Source of the DNA: Bacillota bacterium
Lineage (GTDB): Bacteria > Bacillota > Clostridia > Acetivibrionales > DTU013
NCBI GenBank assembly: GCA_023411645.1
Contig: JAEYON010000167.1
Location: forward strand, 1-44,049
Reading direction: 5' to 3'
Length of the DNA: 44,049 nt
Shown here: positions 8,005 to 16,735 of the stretch, one piece after another
How the letters are laid out: each line of letters opens with the position of its first letter
Position numbering within the stretch: position 1 is the stretch's first letter
Program-made: the position numbers and the translations under genes
The notes under the pieces: generated by a model
Seen by the model: the letters and a program-made list of their open reading frames with translations, nothing else
Databases searched by the model: none
Told to the model about the DNA's origin: nothing

Positions 8005-11000
8005 ATGTTTGAAATGAACAATTTTGATGCTATAAAAATTGGTTTGGCTTCCCCTGAGAAAATCAGAGAATGGTCAAGGGGCGAGGTAAAGAAACCTGAA
8101 ACAATTAACTATAGAACATTGAAACCGGAAAGAGACGGTCTTTTCTGCGAGCGGATCTTTGGCCCTCAAAAAGACTGGGAATGTCACTGCGGAAAATATA
8201 AGAGGATCAGATACAAGGGTATCGTCTGCGACCGATGCGGTGTCGAAGTGACACGTTCGAAAGTCAGAAGAGAGCGGATGGGCCACATTGAGCTGGCTGC
8301 TCCCGTATCGCACATATGGTATTTCAAAGGTATTCCCAGCAGAATGGGACTTATATTGGATATGTCTCCGAGAGCTCTGGAGAAGATTCTTTATTTTGCA
8401 TCCTACGTAGTAATCGATCCCGAGCAGACTCCGCTTTCCAAAAAGCAGATACTTACAGAGAAGGAATACAGGGACAGCGTTGAGAAGTTTGGCCATAAAT
8501 TTAAGGCAGCCATGGGTGCGGAAGCGGTCAAGGAACTGCTGATGGAAATTGACCTCGAGAAGCAGTCAAAAGAGCTGCGCGCTGAACTTGAGGATGCTTC
8601 CGGACAAAAAAGAGTCAGGATCATCAAAAGGCTTGAGGTGGTCGAAGCTTTCAGACTTTCACATAACAGGCCCGAGTGGATGATCATGGACGTTGTACCG
8701 GTCATTCCGCCTGAGCTTCGGCCGATGGTACAGCTTGATGGCGGCAGATTCGCAACCTCAGATCTGAATGACCTTTACAGGCGTGTCATTAACAGGAACA
8801 ATCGTCTTAAGAGACTGTTGGACCTGGGTGCACCCGATATTATTGTTAGAAACGAAAAGAGGATGCTGCAGGAGGCTGTAGATGCCCTCATAGATAACGG
8901 CAGAAGAGGAAGACCGGTAACGGGCCCAGGTAACAGGCCGCTGAAGTCCCTGTCAGATATGCTCAAGGGTAAACAGGGACGTTTCCGTCAGAATCTTCTC
9001 GGTAAACGTGTTGACTATTCAGGCCGTTCCGTTATCGTTGTCGGTCCTGAACTGAAGATATTCCAGTGTGGTCTTCCAAAAGAAATGGCTCTCGAACTGT
9101 TCAAGCCTTTTGTGATGAAGAAGCTTGTTAATGATGGTCTTGCTCACAATATCAAAAGTGCTAAGAGGATGGTTGAGCGTGTCAAAGCTGAAGTCTGGGA
9201 CGTTCTGGAGGAAGTCATCAAAGAGCATCCCGTATTACTCAATCGCGCACCTACGCTTCACAGACTTGGTATCCAGGCATTTGAGCCTGTATTGGTGGAA
9301 GGCAAGGCATTGAAGCTTCATCCGTTGGTATGTACTGCATACAACGCCGACTTTGACGGCGACCAGATGGCTGTGCACGTTCCGCTTTCCGCAGAAGCTC
9401 AGGCTGAGGCCAGGTTCCTGATGCTGTCGGCAAACAATCTGCTGGCACCTAAGGACGGTAAACCAATCACGGTTCCTACACAGGACATGGTTATGGGCAG
9501 TTATTATCTGACCATTGAACGTGAAGGTGAACCTGGCGCCGGGAAAACCTTCGGTTCACTCGATGAGGCTGTAATGGCGTATGAGGATGGTTATGTCGGC
9601 CTTCATGCCCCGGTTCGCGTCAGACTGAACAAAGTGATAGACGGCAAGCCAAAGTCCAAGATTATCAATGCAACGGTTGGGAAATTGCTATTTAACGAAG
9701 CGATTCCACAGGATCTGGGCTTTGTGGACAGGTCAGACCCAGAAAAGCTGTTTGACCTGGAGGTCACAAAACTGGTCACAAAAAAAGAACTGGCAAAGAT
9801 CATCGACAAATGTATAAAGGTACACGGAACAACGCAGACTGCAATTGTGCTGGATAAGGTGAAGACTCTTGGCTTTAAGTATTCTACCAAAGGCGCCATC
9901 ACGGTTAGCGTATCCGACATGGTCATCCCAGATGTTAAAAAGAAATATATTGATGAGACGGAAACAAAAATTGAAAATATTACAAAGATGTATAAGAGAG
10001 GTCTGATTTCGGAAGAAGAAAGATATAACTCTGTCATACAGGCGTGGACCGAAACAGGTGAAAATCTGACACAGGCTTTGCTGGCTACTCTTGACAGGTT
10101 TAATCCGATTTTCATGATGTCTCAATCAGGAGCGAGGGGCAGTATCAGTCAGATTAAGCAGCTGTCGGGTATGAGGGGACTTATGGCCGATACGTCTGGC
10201 AGAACACTTGAAATTCCAATCAGGGCGAATTTCCGTGAAGGATTGAATGTACTTGAGTACTTCATCTCTACACACGGCGCCAGAAAGGGTCTTGCCGACA
10301 CCGCCTTGAGAACGGCCGACTCCGGTTACCTTACGCGCCGTCTGGTAGATGTCAGCCAGGATGTTATCGTAAGAGAAATCGACTGCGGAACGAAAAAGTG
10401 TATCGAGGTTAGCGATATAAAGGACGGCAGCGAAATTATCGAAAGTTTGGCTGAAAGGCTGGTCGGCAGGTATACAGTTGACCCGATTGTCCATCCGGAA
10501 ACCGGTGAGATCTTAATAGAAGGTGACAGGAAAATCACGGATGCAGATGCTGAGAGAGCTGTACAGGCAGGTCTGAAAAAGGTCAAGATCAGGTCCATGC
10601 TCACTTGCCACTCTGAATACGGGGTATGTGCGAAATGTTATGGAGCAAACCTCGCCACCAATGAAGACGTCAATGTAGGAGAGGCGGTTGGTATTATCGC
10701 CGCGCAGTCTATCGGCGAACCGGGTACACAGCTTACGATGAGAACATTCCATACAGGCGGTGTCGCCGGTGATGATATTACGCAGGGTCTTCCCCGTGTT
10801 GAGGAGCTTTTTGAGGCCAGAAAGCCAAAGGGTCTTGCGGTCATATCAGAAGTCGCGGGTACTGTGAAGATAAATGACACAAAGAAGAAGAGAGAAGTAA
10901 TTATTACAACGCAGGATGGAGAAGCCCGTACCTACATGATCCCTTACGGTTCAAGGATCAAGGTCTCCGAAGGTGAGGAAGTGGAAGCAGGCGATGAAAT

Positions 11001-11502
11001 CACTGAAGGTTCCGTAAATCCTCACGACATTCTGAAGATCAAGGGTGTCAAAGGTGTGCAATCCTATCTATTGCAGGAAGTACAAAGAGTTTACAGACTG
11101 CAGGGCGTTGATATAAATGACAAGCATATAGAGGTCATCATCAGACAGATGCTCAGAAAGGTCAAGATTGAAGATGCGGGTGATACGAACATGCTTCCGG
11201 GCGGACTTGTAGATATGTTCGATTTCGAAGAGGAGAATGCAAGGGTCACTGCCGAAGGGTTAAGACCCGCATCAGGAAAACGTACGCTGCTTGGTATTAC
11301 CAAGGCATCACTTGCAACGGAATCGTTCCTGTCGGCGGCATCTTTCCAGGAGACCACAAGAGTGCTGACCGAAGCGGCTATCAAGGGCAAGGTGGATCCG
11401 CTGGTCGGTCTGAAGGAAAACGTGATTATTGGTAAGCTGATTCCTGCAGGCACAGGCATGAGCAGATATAAGGATATCAGTATCAGTACTGTCACGGAGT
11501 AA
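8005..11502 (+). CDS. rpoC: DNA-directed RNA polymerase subunit beta'
   Basis: This is the largest RNA polymerase subunit, 1165 aa. It has the N-terminal zinc finger (CHCGKYKRIRYKGIVCDRCG, about residues 58-77), the catalytic magnesium-binding loop NADFDGDQMAVHVPLS (about 447-462), the trigger-loop region and the second zinc site (a Cys in REIDCGTKKC plus CHSEYGVCAKC). The lineage-typical form lacks the long insertions of Gram-negative beta'. It is co-transcribed with rpoB. The downstream spacer contains a palindrome rather than a clear U-rich terminator. Confidence 0.98.
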   Translation: MFEMNNFDAIKIGLASPEKIREWSRGEVKKPETINYRTLKPERDGLFCERIFGPQKDWECHCGKYKRIRYKGIVCDRCGVEVTRSKVRRERMGHIELAAPVSHIWYFKGIPSRMGLILDMSPRALEKILYFASYVVIDPEQTPLSKKQILTEKEYRDSVEKFGHKFKAAMGAEAVKELLMEIDLEKQSKELRAELEDASGQKRVRIIKRLEVVEAFRLSHNRPEWMIMDVVPVIPPELRPMVQLDGGRFATSDLNDLYRRVINRNNRLKRLLDLGAPDIIVRNEKRMLQEAVDALIDNGRRGRPVTGPGNRPLKSLSDMLKGKQGRFRQNLLGKRVDYSGRSVIVVGPELKIFQCGLPKEMALELFKPFVMKKLVNDGLAHNIKSAKRMVERVKAEVWDVLEEVIKEHPVLLNRAPTLHRLGIQAFEPVLVEGKALKLHPLVCTAYNADFDGDQMAVHVPLSAEAQAEARFLMLSANNLLAPKDGKPITVPTQDMVMGSYYLTIEREGEPGAGKTFGSLDEAVMAYEDGYVGLHAPVRVRLNKVIDGKPKSKIINATVGKLLFNEAIPQDLGFVDRSDPEKLFDLEVTKLVTKKELAKIIDKCIKVHGTTQTAIVLDKVKTLGFKYSTKGAITVSVSDMVIPDVKKKYIDETETKIENITKMYKRGLISEEERYNSVIQAWTETGENLTQALLATLDRFNPIFMMSQSGARGSISQIKQLSGMRGLMADTSGRTLEIPIRANFREGLNVLEYFISTHGARKGLADTALRTADSGYLTRRLVDVSQDVIVREIDCGTKKCIEVSDIKDGSEIIESLAERLVGRYTVDPIVHPETGEILIEGDRKITDADAERAVQAGLKKVKIRSMLTCHSEYGVCAKCYGANLATNEDVNVGEAVGIIAAQSIGEPGTQLTMRTFHTGGVAGDDITQGLPRVEELFEARKPKGLAVISEVAGTVKINDTKKKREVIITTQDGEARTYMIPYGSRIKVSEGEEVEAGDEITEGSVNPHDILKIKGVKGVQSYLLQEVQRVYRLQGVDINDKHIEVIIRQMLRKVKIEDAGDTNMLPGGLVDMFDFEEENARVTAEGLRPASGKRTLLGITKASLATESFLSAASFQETTRVLTEAAIKGKVDPLVGLKENVIIGKLIPAGTGMSRYKDISISTVTE

Positions 11503-11528
11503 TAAAATAAGTGAGATGAAAAAGAATT

Positions 11529-11561
11529 GGGACACATCTGTATAGGGAGTGTCCCAATAAA
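11529..11561 (+). repeat. REP-like palindrome, short copy, after rpoC
   Basis: TTGGGACAC (11527-11535) and GTGTCCCAA (11549-11557) are perfect 9-bp inverted arms. The blocks GGGACACATCT and GGAGTGTCCCAATAAA recur at 11965-12026 on the other side of the small L7Ae-like gene. No U-tract follows, so it is not a typical terminator. Confidence 0.75.
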
Positions 11562-11562
11562 C

Positions 11563-11592
11563 TTGACAAATAACAGGCTGCGATGATAAAAT
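11563..11592 (+). promoter_or_regulatory. Probable promoter of the L7Ae-like/rpsL operon
   Basis: TTGACA (11563-11568) is separated by 18 nt from TAAAAT (11587-11592). The downstream leader contains TATGCC/GGCATA (11619-11624 with 11648-11653), which can form a hairpin before the start codon. Confidence 0.6.
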
Positions 11593-11697
11593 ATTTCAGT
11601 GCGAATTTCAGGGGGAAGTATGCCCATTAGTTCGTATCATGCAAGTAGGCATAAGATTGTGTTGCCTGCTCGTAAATGAGGGGAAAGGTGCAGATCA

Positions 11698-11940
11698 GTG
11701 CTGGATGTATTGAAAAACGGCAGCAAGGCCATAGGGATCAAACAGACATTGAAGGCTGTGGAGAACGATACTGCGAAGGTGGTATTCATAGCTATGGATG
11801 CTGATGAGAAGATTACCGGAAGCTTGAAGGAGCTTTGCCTCTCCAATAATGTTACACTGGAGTACGTCGATACAATGAAACAACTTGGGAAAGCTGTAGG
11901 TATTGAAGTTGGTGCATCTGCAGTTTGTTTACTGAAATAG
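11698..11940 (+). CDS. ybxF: L7Ae-family ribosomal protein (YbxF/L7Ae-like)
   Basis: The 80-aa protein belongs to the L7Ae/L30e/S12e/Gadd45 RNA-binding family, whose members bind kink-turn RNA. Visible features are the N-terminal helix (VLKNGSKAIGIKQTLKAVEN), the core strand KVVFIAMDADEKI, and the end LGKAVGIEVGASAVCLL. The position between rpoC and rpsL matches Bacillus ybxF. The start is a GTG at 11698 preceded by GGGGAAAGGTG. The family is not essential in Bacillus and its exact role is unsettled. Both flanks carry the same palindromic repeat. Confidence 0.88.
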   Translation: MLDVLKNGSKAIGIKQTLKAVENDTAKVVFIAMDADEKITGSLKELCLSNNVTLEYVDTMKQLGKAVGIEVGASAVCLLK

Positions 11941-11964
11941 GTAAAGCGACACGTACAAGTAACG

Positions 11965-12026
11965 GGGACACATCTTTAGATACAGTAGCAAGGAATGTCC
12001 CTAAGACCGAGGAGTGTCCCAATAAA
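11965..12026 (+). repeat. REP-like palindrome, long copy, before rpsL
   Basis: GGGACA (11965-11970) pairs with TGTCCC (11996-12001), and a second GTGTCCC follows at 12014-12020. The outer blocks GGGACACATCT and GGAGTGTCCCAATAAA match the copy after rpoC; this copy has about 29 extra bases between them. The preceding bases GTACAAGTAACGGGGACA resemble repetitive extragenic palindromes that I recall from other clostridial genomes. Confidence 0.75.
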
Positions 12027-12074
12027 AGCAATACTAAAATTAAAATATATTATTGGCGAAAGGAGGTGTATGGA

Positions 12075-12503
12075 TTGCCAACATTTAATCAGATGGTCAG
12101 AAAGGGAAGAGAGACAGTTGAATACAAATCTACTGCTCCGGCTCTGCAAAGAGGGTTCAACTCACTGAAAAAGAGGTCTGTCGAAAGTAACTCGCCTCAA
12201 AAAAGAGGAGTTTGCACCGTAGTTAGAACAACAACACCAAAGAAACCGAACTCAGCATTGAGAAAGGTTGCAAGGGTGCGTTTGACAAACGGTATTGAAG
12301 TCTCTGCATATATTCCCGGAATAGGCCACAATCTTCAGGAACACAGTGTTGTTCTCATCAGAGGCGGCAGGGTAAAGGATCTCCCTGGCGTAAGGTATCA
12401 CATCATAAGAGGAACACTCGATACAGCCGGTGTTGCTAAGAGGATGCAGGGCCGTTCAAAGTACGGCGCAAAGAGGCCTAAAGCAGGCGCGGCCAAGAAG
12501 TAA
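12075..12503 (+). CDS. rpsL: 30S ribosomal protein S12
   Basis: S12 sits at the decoding centre and is the classical streptomycin-resistance protein. The 142-aa protein begins MPTFNQMVRKGRE and has the conserved TPKKPNSALRKVARV and PGIGHNLQEHSVV segments. The streptomycin-site lysines are in the wild-type form. It carries the Firmicute-type insertion after PALQRG. I choose the TTG at 12075, eight bases from AGGAGG (12061-12066). A GTG at 12066 overlaps that site, and the long upstream open frame runs through repeat sequence, so it is not coding. Confidence 0.95.
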   Translation: MPTFNQMVRKGRETVEYKSTAPALQRGFNSLKKRSVESNSPQKRGVCTVVRTTTPKKPNSALRKVARVRLTNGIEVSAYIPGIGHNLQEHSVVLIRGGRVKDLPGVRYHIIRGTLDTAGVAKRMQGRSKYGAKRPKAGAAKK

Positions 12504-12677
12504 GCAGCGTCCGCAAAGGACCGGATTAAAGAGTGCCAAGTATGTTGTAACGATAAAGAAATCAAACTTTTTTATATATTACATGTACGGACGCACTAAC
12601 GAGAACCTTCGGGTTCCGAGTACCTCATAAACCGAAGGGGTAGAGCCCCTATCATTTATCAAAAGGAGGGAAGTAAA
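12504..12677 (+). promoter_or_regulatory. Structured rpsL-rpsG spacer
   Basis: This 174-nt spacer can fold extensively. GCGTCCG (12507-12513) pairs with CGGACGC (12588-12594). GAACC-TTCG-GGTTC (12603-12616) is a UUCG tetraloop hairpin, and AGGGG/CCCCT (12636-12640 with 12646-12650) is another. CCTTCGG (12606-12612) can instead pair with CCGAAGG (12632-12638), competing with both. In Escherichia coli the equivalent spacer binds S7; whether this one does is inference. Confidence 0.6.
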
Positions 12678-13148
12678 GTGCCAAGAAAAGGACATACTCC
12701 AAAAAGAGACGTTCTGCCGGATCCAATTTATAATGACAAAGTTGTCACCAAGCTGGTAAATAATATCATGCTTGACGGCAAGAAGGGTGTAGCTCAGAGA
12801 ATATGCTACGACGCTTTTGACATTATAAGGGAGAAAACCGGTAAGGATCCTCTTGAAGTATTTGAACAGGCATTGAATAACATTATGCCTGTACTGGAAG
12901 TTAAAGCTAGAAGAGTCGGCGGCGCAACCTATCAGGTGCCTATGGAAGTCAGGCCCGAAAGAAGACAGGCGCTGGGACTGAGATGGTTGATCAACTACTC
13001 ACGTGCCAGAGGCGAGAAGACTATGAAGGAAAGACTTGCAGGAGAGATCATGGATGCTGTCAATGGAGCCGGCGGTTCTTTCAAAAAGAAGGAAGACACC
13101 CACAAGATGGCTGAGGCCAATAAGGCTTTCGCACATTATCGCTGGTAA
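12678..13148 (+). CDS. rpsG: 30S ribosomal protein S7
   Basis: S7 is a primary assembly protein of the 30S head. The 156-aa protein starts with the family signature PRKGHTPKRDVLPDPIYNDKVVTKLVNNIM and ends with HKMAEANKAFAHYRW, the usual length for bacteria. The start is a GTG at 12678 with AGGAGG 8 nt upstream. It is the second ribosomal protein of the str operon, followed by fusA after 57 bp. Confidence 0.97.
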   Translation: MPRKGHTPKRDVLPDPIYNDKVVTKLVNNIMLDGKKGVAQRICYDAFDIIREKTGKDPLEVFEQALNNIMPVLEVKARRVGGATYQVPMEVRPERRQALGLRWLINYSRARGEKTMKERLAGEIMDAVNGAGGSFKKKEDTHKMAEANKAFAHYRW

Positions 13149-13205
13149 GCCAGGGACAACACCGAAAACAATAAAAGGACTTATCGAGGAAGAAAGGAGG
13201 AAAAC

Positions 13206-15272
13206 ATGCCTAGGCAATTCAGTTTAGAAAACACAAGAAATATCGGCATTATGGCACATATTGATGCCGGTAAGACAACCACAACTGAAAGAATTCTGTT
13301 TTACACAGGAAAGCTTCACAAAATGGGAGAAACCCATGAAGGTGCAGCTACTATGGACTTTATGGAGCAGGAGCAGGAAAGAGGGATTACAATTTCCTCA
13401 GCTGCAACAACTGCTCAATGGAAGGGAAATAGAATTAATATTATTGATACGCCGGGGCACGTTGACTTTACGGTAGAGGTTGAACGATCTCTGAGAGTTC
13501 TCGATGGTTCGGTAACACTTTTCTGTGCAAAGGGAGGGGTTGAGCCTCAGTCCGAAACCGTATGGAGACAGGCTGATAAATACAATGTACCGCGCCTTGC
13601 ATATGTTAATAAAATGGATATTATGGGTGCAGATTTTTTCAATTGCATCCAGATGATGAAGGACAGACTGAAAGCGAATGCTGTTCCGATTCAGTTACCA
13701 ATCGGCAAAGAAGACAATTTCCGTGGAATTATCGACCTTGTTACAAGGAAGGCAGTATTCTACAATGATGATTTAGGCAAAGTAATGGATGAAGAGCCTA
13801 TTCCGGATGACATGGTTGATCTTGTTGATGAATATCGTAACATTTTAATTGAAGCTGTTGCTGAACAAGACGAGTACTTGATGGATAAATACCTCTCAGG
13901 GGAAGAACTGACCGTAGATGAATTACGTGCTGGAATCAGGAAAGCTACAATAACTGTAGCAATAATACCGGTTACGTGCGGCTCGTCTTACAAAAACAAG
14001 GGAGTGCAGCAGCTTTTGGATGCTGTTGTGGATTATATGCCCTCGCCGTTGGACGTGCCCGCAATCAGCGGTGTATCCGCAGAGGATGAAGAAACAGAGA
14101 TTGAAAGGCCGGCGGATGACGATGGTCCATTTTCCGCTTTGGCATTCAAAATCGTAGCAGATCCGTTTGTAGGAAAACTGTGTTTTTTCAGGGTCTATTC
14201 CGGAAAGTTGAGTTCGGGGTCATATGTTTTGAATTCCACAAAAAATAAGAAGGAACGTGTCGGAAGAATAGTTCTGATGCATGCGAACCACAGGGAAGAT
14301 ACGGACATAATTTACTCGGGAGACATTGCTGCCGCCGTAGGCCTTAAGGATACTACGACCGGAGATACTCTTTGCAGTGAAGATGCTCCGGTAATACTGG
14401 AGTCCATGGAGTTTCCGGAACCGGTTATTCACATTGCGGTGGAACCTAAAACAAAGGCTGGTCAGGACAAAATGTCCGCTGCCTTGGCCAAGCTCTCCGA
14501 GGAAGATCCGACCTTCAAGGCGCACACAGACCAGGAGACCGGTCAGACGATCATCTCAGGAATGGGTGAGCTGCATCTTGAAATCATCGTCGACAGACTG
14601 ATGAGGGAATTCAAGGTAGAAGCCAATATCGGCCAGCCTCAGGTGGCATACAAGGAAACGATACGCAAGGCTGTCAAGGCTGAAGGTAAATTTGTCAGAC
14701 AGTCAGGCGGCAGAGGCCAATATGGACACTGCGTGTTAGAAATCGAGCCGCAGGAGCCCGGTACAGGCTATGCCTTTATAAACAAAATCGTTGGGGGTGC
14801 TATTCCTAAGGAATATATCCCCGCAATCGACGCCGGTATTCAGGATGCAATGAAAAATGGTATACTTGGCGGCTATCAGGTTCTCGACATTAAGGTAACT
14901 CTTGTGGATGGATCATACCATGAGGTTGACTCATCAGAAATGGCATTTAAAATCGCGGGATCCATGGGATTTAAAGAAGGCTGCCGCAAAGCAGATCCGG
15001 TCTTACTGGAACCTGTCATGAAAGTCGATGTAGTTGTCCCTGAGGTATACATGGGAGATGTCATGGGTGATTTGAATTCCCGTCGGGGCAGGATCGAAGG
15101 GATGGAAAGCAGAGCGGGCGCGCAGGTAATTACAGCAAACGTACCGCTGGCAAGCATGTTCGGATATGCTACCGAACTTCGTTCAAGAACACAGGGAAGA
15201 GGCGTATTCACAATGCAATTCAGCCACTACGAGGAGGTTCCGAAATACATTCAGGAATCTGTTCTGAAGTGA
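13206..15272 (+). CDS. fusA: Translation elongation factor G
   Basis: EF-G is the GTPase that drives translocation. The 688-aa protein has the P-loop AHIDAGKTTTTERIL (about residues 17-31), switch I RGITISSAA, switch II DTPGHVDF, the NKMD base-recognition motif, domain II, and the C-terminal domains IV-V with the GGRGQYGHC region. Length matches canonical EF-G rather than the shorter EF-G-like paralogues. AAAGGAGG lies 5-6 nt before the ATG. It belongs to the str operon with rpsL, rpsG and tuf. Confidence 0.98.
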   Translation: MPRQFSLENTRNIGIMAHIDAGKTTTTERILFYTGKLHKMGETHEGAATMDFMEQEQERGITISSAATTAQWKGNRINIIDTPGHVDFTVEVERSLRVLDGSVTLFCAKGGVEPQSETVWRQADKYNVPRLAYVNKMDIMGADFFNCIQMMKDRLKANAVPIQLPIGKEDNFRGIIDLVTRKAVFYNDDLGKVMDEEPIPDDMVDLVDEYRNILIEAVAEQDEYLMDKYLSGEELTVDELRAGIRKATITVAIIPVTCGSSYKNKGVQQLLDAVVDYMPSPLDVPAISGVSAEDEETEIERPADDDGPFSALAFKIVADPFVGKLCFFRVYSGKLSSGSYVLNSTKNKKERVGRIVLMHANHREDTDIIYSGDIAAAVGLKDTTTGDTLCSEDAPVILESMEFPEPVIHIAVEPKTKAGQDKMSAALAKLSEEDPTFKAHTDQETGQTIISGMGELHLEIIVDRLMREFKVEANIGQPQVAYKETIRKAVKAEGKFVRQSGGRGQYGHCVLEIEPQEPGTGYAFINKIVGGAIPKEYIPAIDAGIQDAMKNGILGGYQVLDIKVTLVDGSYHEVDSSEMAFKIAGSMGFKEGCRKADPVLLEPVMKVDVVVPEVYMGDVMGDLNSRRGRIEGMESRAGAQVITANVPLASMFGYATELRSRTQGRGVFTMQFSHYEEVPKYIQESVLK

Positions 15273-15337
15273 GCTAAAGTTAATGGAAAATAAACAAATT
15301 TTTTCAGTGTATACTGAACAAAGAGAGGAGATTTAAA

Positions 15338-16540
15338 ATGGGTAAGGCCAAATCTGAAAGAACAAAACCCCACGTTAACATTGGAACGATCGGTCATGTC
15401 GACCACGGTAAGACTTCCTTGACTGCTGCTATTACGAAGGTATTGGGTTTCTCAGGCAAGGCAAATTACACTGCATACGATCAGATCGATAAAGCTCCTG
15501 AGGAGAAGGCAAGAGGAATCACGATCTCAACCGCGCACGTTGAGTATGAAACTGAGAACAGGCATTATGCACATGTTGACTGCCCCGGTCATGCCGACTA
15601 TGTTAAAAACATGATCACAGGTGCTGCTCAGATGGACGGCGCTATCCTTGTTGTTTCCGCAGCAGATGGCCCGATGCCTCAGACCAGAGAGCACATCCTT
15701 CTTGCAGGCCGTGTTGGTGTTCAGCATATTATCGTATTCCTGAACAAGTGCGATATGGTTGACGATGAAGAACTCATTGAGCTTGTTGAAATGGAACTTC
15801 GCGAACTGCTCAGCTCTTATGAATACGATGGCGACAATATTCCAATCGTAAGAGGTTCTGCACTTGATGCTCTTGAGAGTACTTCAACAGATCCTAATGC
15901 TCCTGAATACAAATGTATTTTGGACCTGATGGCTGCAGTTGACAGCTATATTCCTACTCCTGAAAGACCTACCGACAAGCCGTTCCTTATGCCTGTTGAG
16001 GATGTATTCTCAATCACAGGACGTGGAACAGTTGCAACCGGCAGAGTTGAAAGAGGAATGGTCAAGGTTGGCGAAGAAGTTGAAATCGTTGGCTTGATGG
16101 ATGAACCGAGAAAGACAGTTGTTACCGGTGTTGAAATGTTCAGAAAGCTTCTTGATCAGGCTGTTGCCGGCGATAATATCGGCTGCCTGCTCAGAGGTAT
16201 TCAGAGAACTGATGTTGAAAGAGGACAGGTTCTCGCTAAGGTGGGTTCCATTAAACCCCATACTCATTTCAAAGGACAGGTTTACGTTCTGACCAAGGAA
16301 GAGGGCGGAAGACACACTCCTTTCTTCAATGGCTACAGACCTCAGTTCTATTTCAGAACCACCGACGTTACCGGTGTTGCCGAGCTTCCTGCAGGCGTTG
16401 AGATGTGCATGCCTGGTGATCATATCGAAATGACCATCAAGCTCATCACTCCAATCGCTATGGATCAGGGCCTGAAATTCGCTATCCGTGAAGGTGGAAG
16501 AACTGTTGGCTCCGGCTCAGTTACCTCTATCATAGAGTAA
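15338..16540 (+). CDS. tuf: Elongation factor Tu
   Basis: EF-Tu delivers aminoacyl-tRNA to the ribosome. The 400-aa protein has the P-loop GHVDHGKTS (residues about 20-28), switch I RGITIST, switch II DCPGHADYV, NKCD, and domains II and III including GYRPQFYFRTTDVTG. The usual elfamycin-resistance positions look wild type. The A-site residue after GKT is Ser rather than the commoner Thr, a conservative change. GAGGAG precedes the ATG. It ends the str operon; no rpsJ/S10 operon follows, unlike Bacillus. Confidence 0.98.
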   Translation: MGKAKSERTKPHVNIGTIGHVDHGKTSLTAAITKVLGFSGKANYTAYDQIDKAPEEKARGITISTAHVEYETENRHYAHVDCPGHADYVKNMITGAAQMDGAILVVSAADGPMPQTREHILLAGRVGVQHIIVFLNKCDMVDDEELIELVEMELRELLSSYEYDGDNIPIVRGSALDALESTSTDPNAPEYKCILDLMAAVDSYIPTPERPTDKPFLMPVEDVFSITGRGTVATGRVERGMVKVGEEVEIVGLMDEPRKTVVTGVEMFRKLLDQAVAGDNIGCLLRGIQRTDVERGQVLAKVGSIKPHTHFKGQVYVLTKEEGGRHTPFFNGYRPQFYFRTTDVTGVAELPAGVEMCMPGDHIEMTIKLITPIAMDQGLKFAIREGGRTVGSGSVTSIIE

Positions 16541-16559
16541 TCGGATTACTTGTATACAG

Positions 16560-16591
16560 AAAGAACCGTTTGAAATATAACGGTTCTTTTT
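16560..16591 (+). terminator. Intrinsic terminator after tuf
   Basis: An 11-bp perfect stem (AAAGAACCGTT 16560-16570 with AACGGTTCTTT 16579-16589), an 8-nt loop and a T-rich tail close the str operon. Confidence 0.93.
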
Positions 16592-16600
16592 ATTGCTGTA

Positions 16601-16700
16601 ATTCCTCTGTAGCGGAATCTGACCAAAATCGAGTGGGGCTCGATGCCCAGGATGCATGGGCGAGCAGATGACGCAGTCATCGACCAGCCCCCGAAATTTT
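16601..16700 (+). repeat. Structured dispersed repeat, copy 1 (long form)
   Basis: The element begins with an ATTCC...GGAAT hairpin (16601-16618), then CTGAC and a larger fold. GGGGCT (16635-16640) pairs with AGCCCC (16686-16691), enclosing two small hairpins (GCCCA/TGGGC near 16644-16660, and GATGAC-GCA-GTCATC at 16667-16681). AAAAT and ATTTT pair outside. A shorter relative lies at 26834-26890. The 296-bp tuf-fprA spacer otherwise holds the tuf terminator and the fprA leader. Confidence 0.7.
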
Positions 16701-16729
16701 AATTGTTTTATTGTAAATAAATAGGGTAT

Positions 16730-16735
16730 TATAAT
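16730..16735 (+). promoter_or_regulatory. Candidate -10 box of fprA
   Basis: A perfect TATAAT lies about 100 bp before the fprA start, but no good -35 is found at the right distance. The leader between it and the gene contains competing inverted repeats (see findings). Confidence 0.35.

Noticed and set aside
11925..12074. N-terminal extension of the S12 open frame (about 50 aa)
   Set aside because: The extension runs through the REP-like palindrome and lacks S12 similarity. The AGGAGG at 12061-12066 serves the TTG at 12075, which gives a normal S12.
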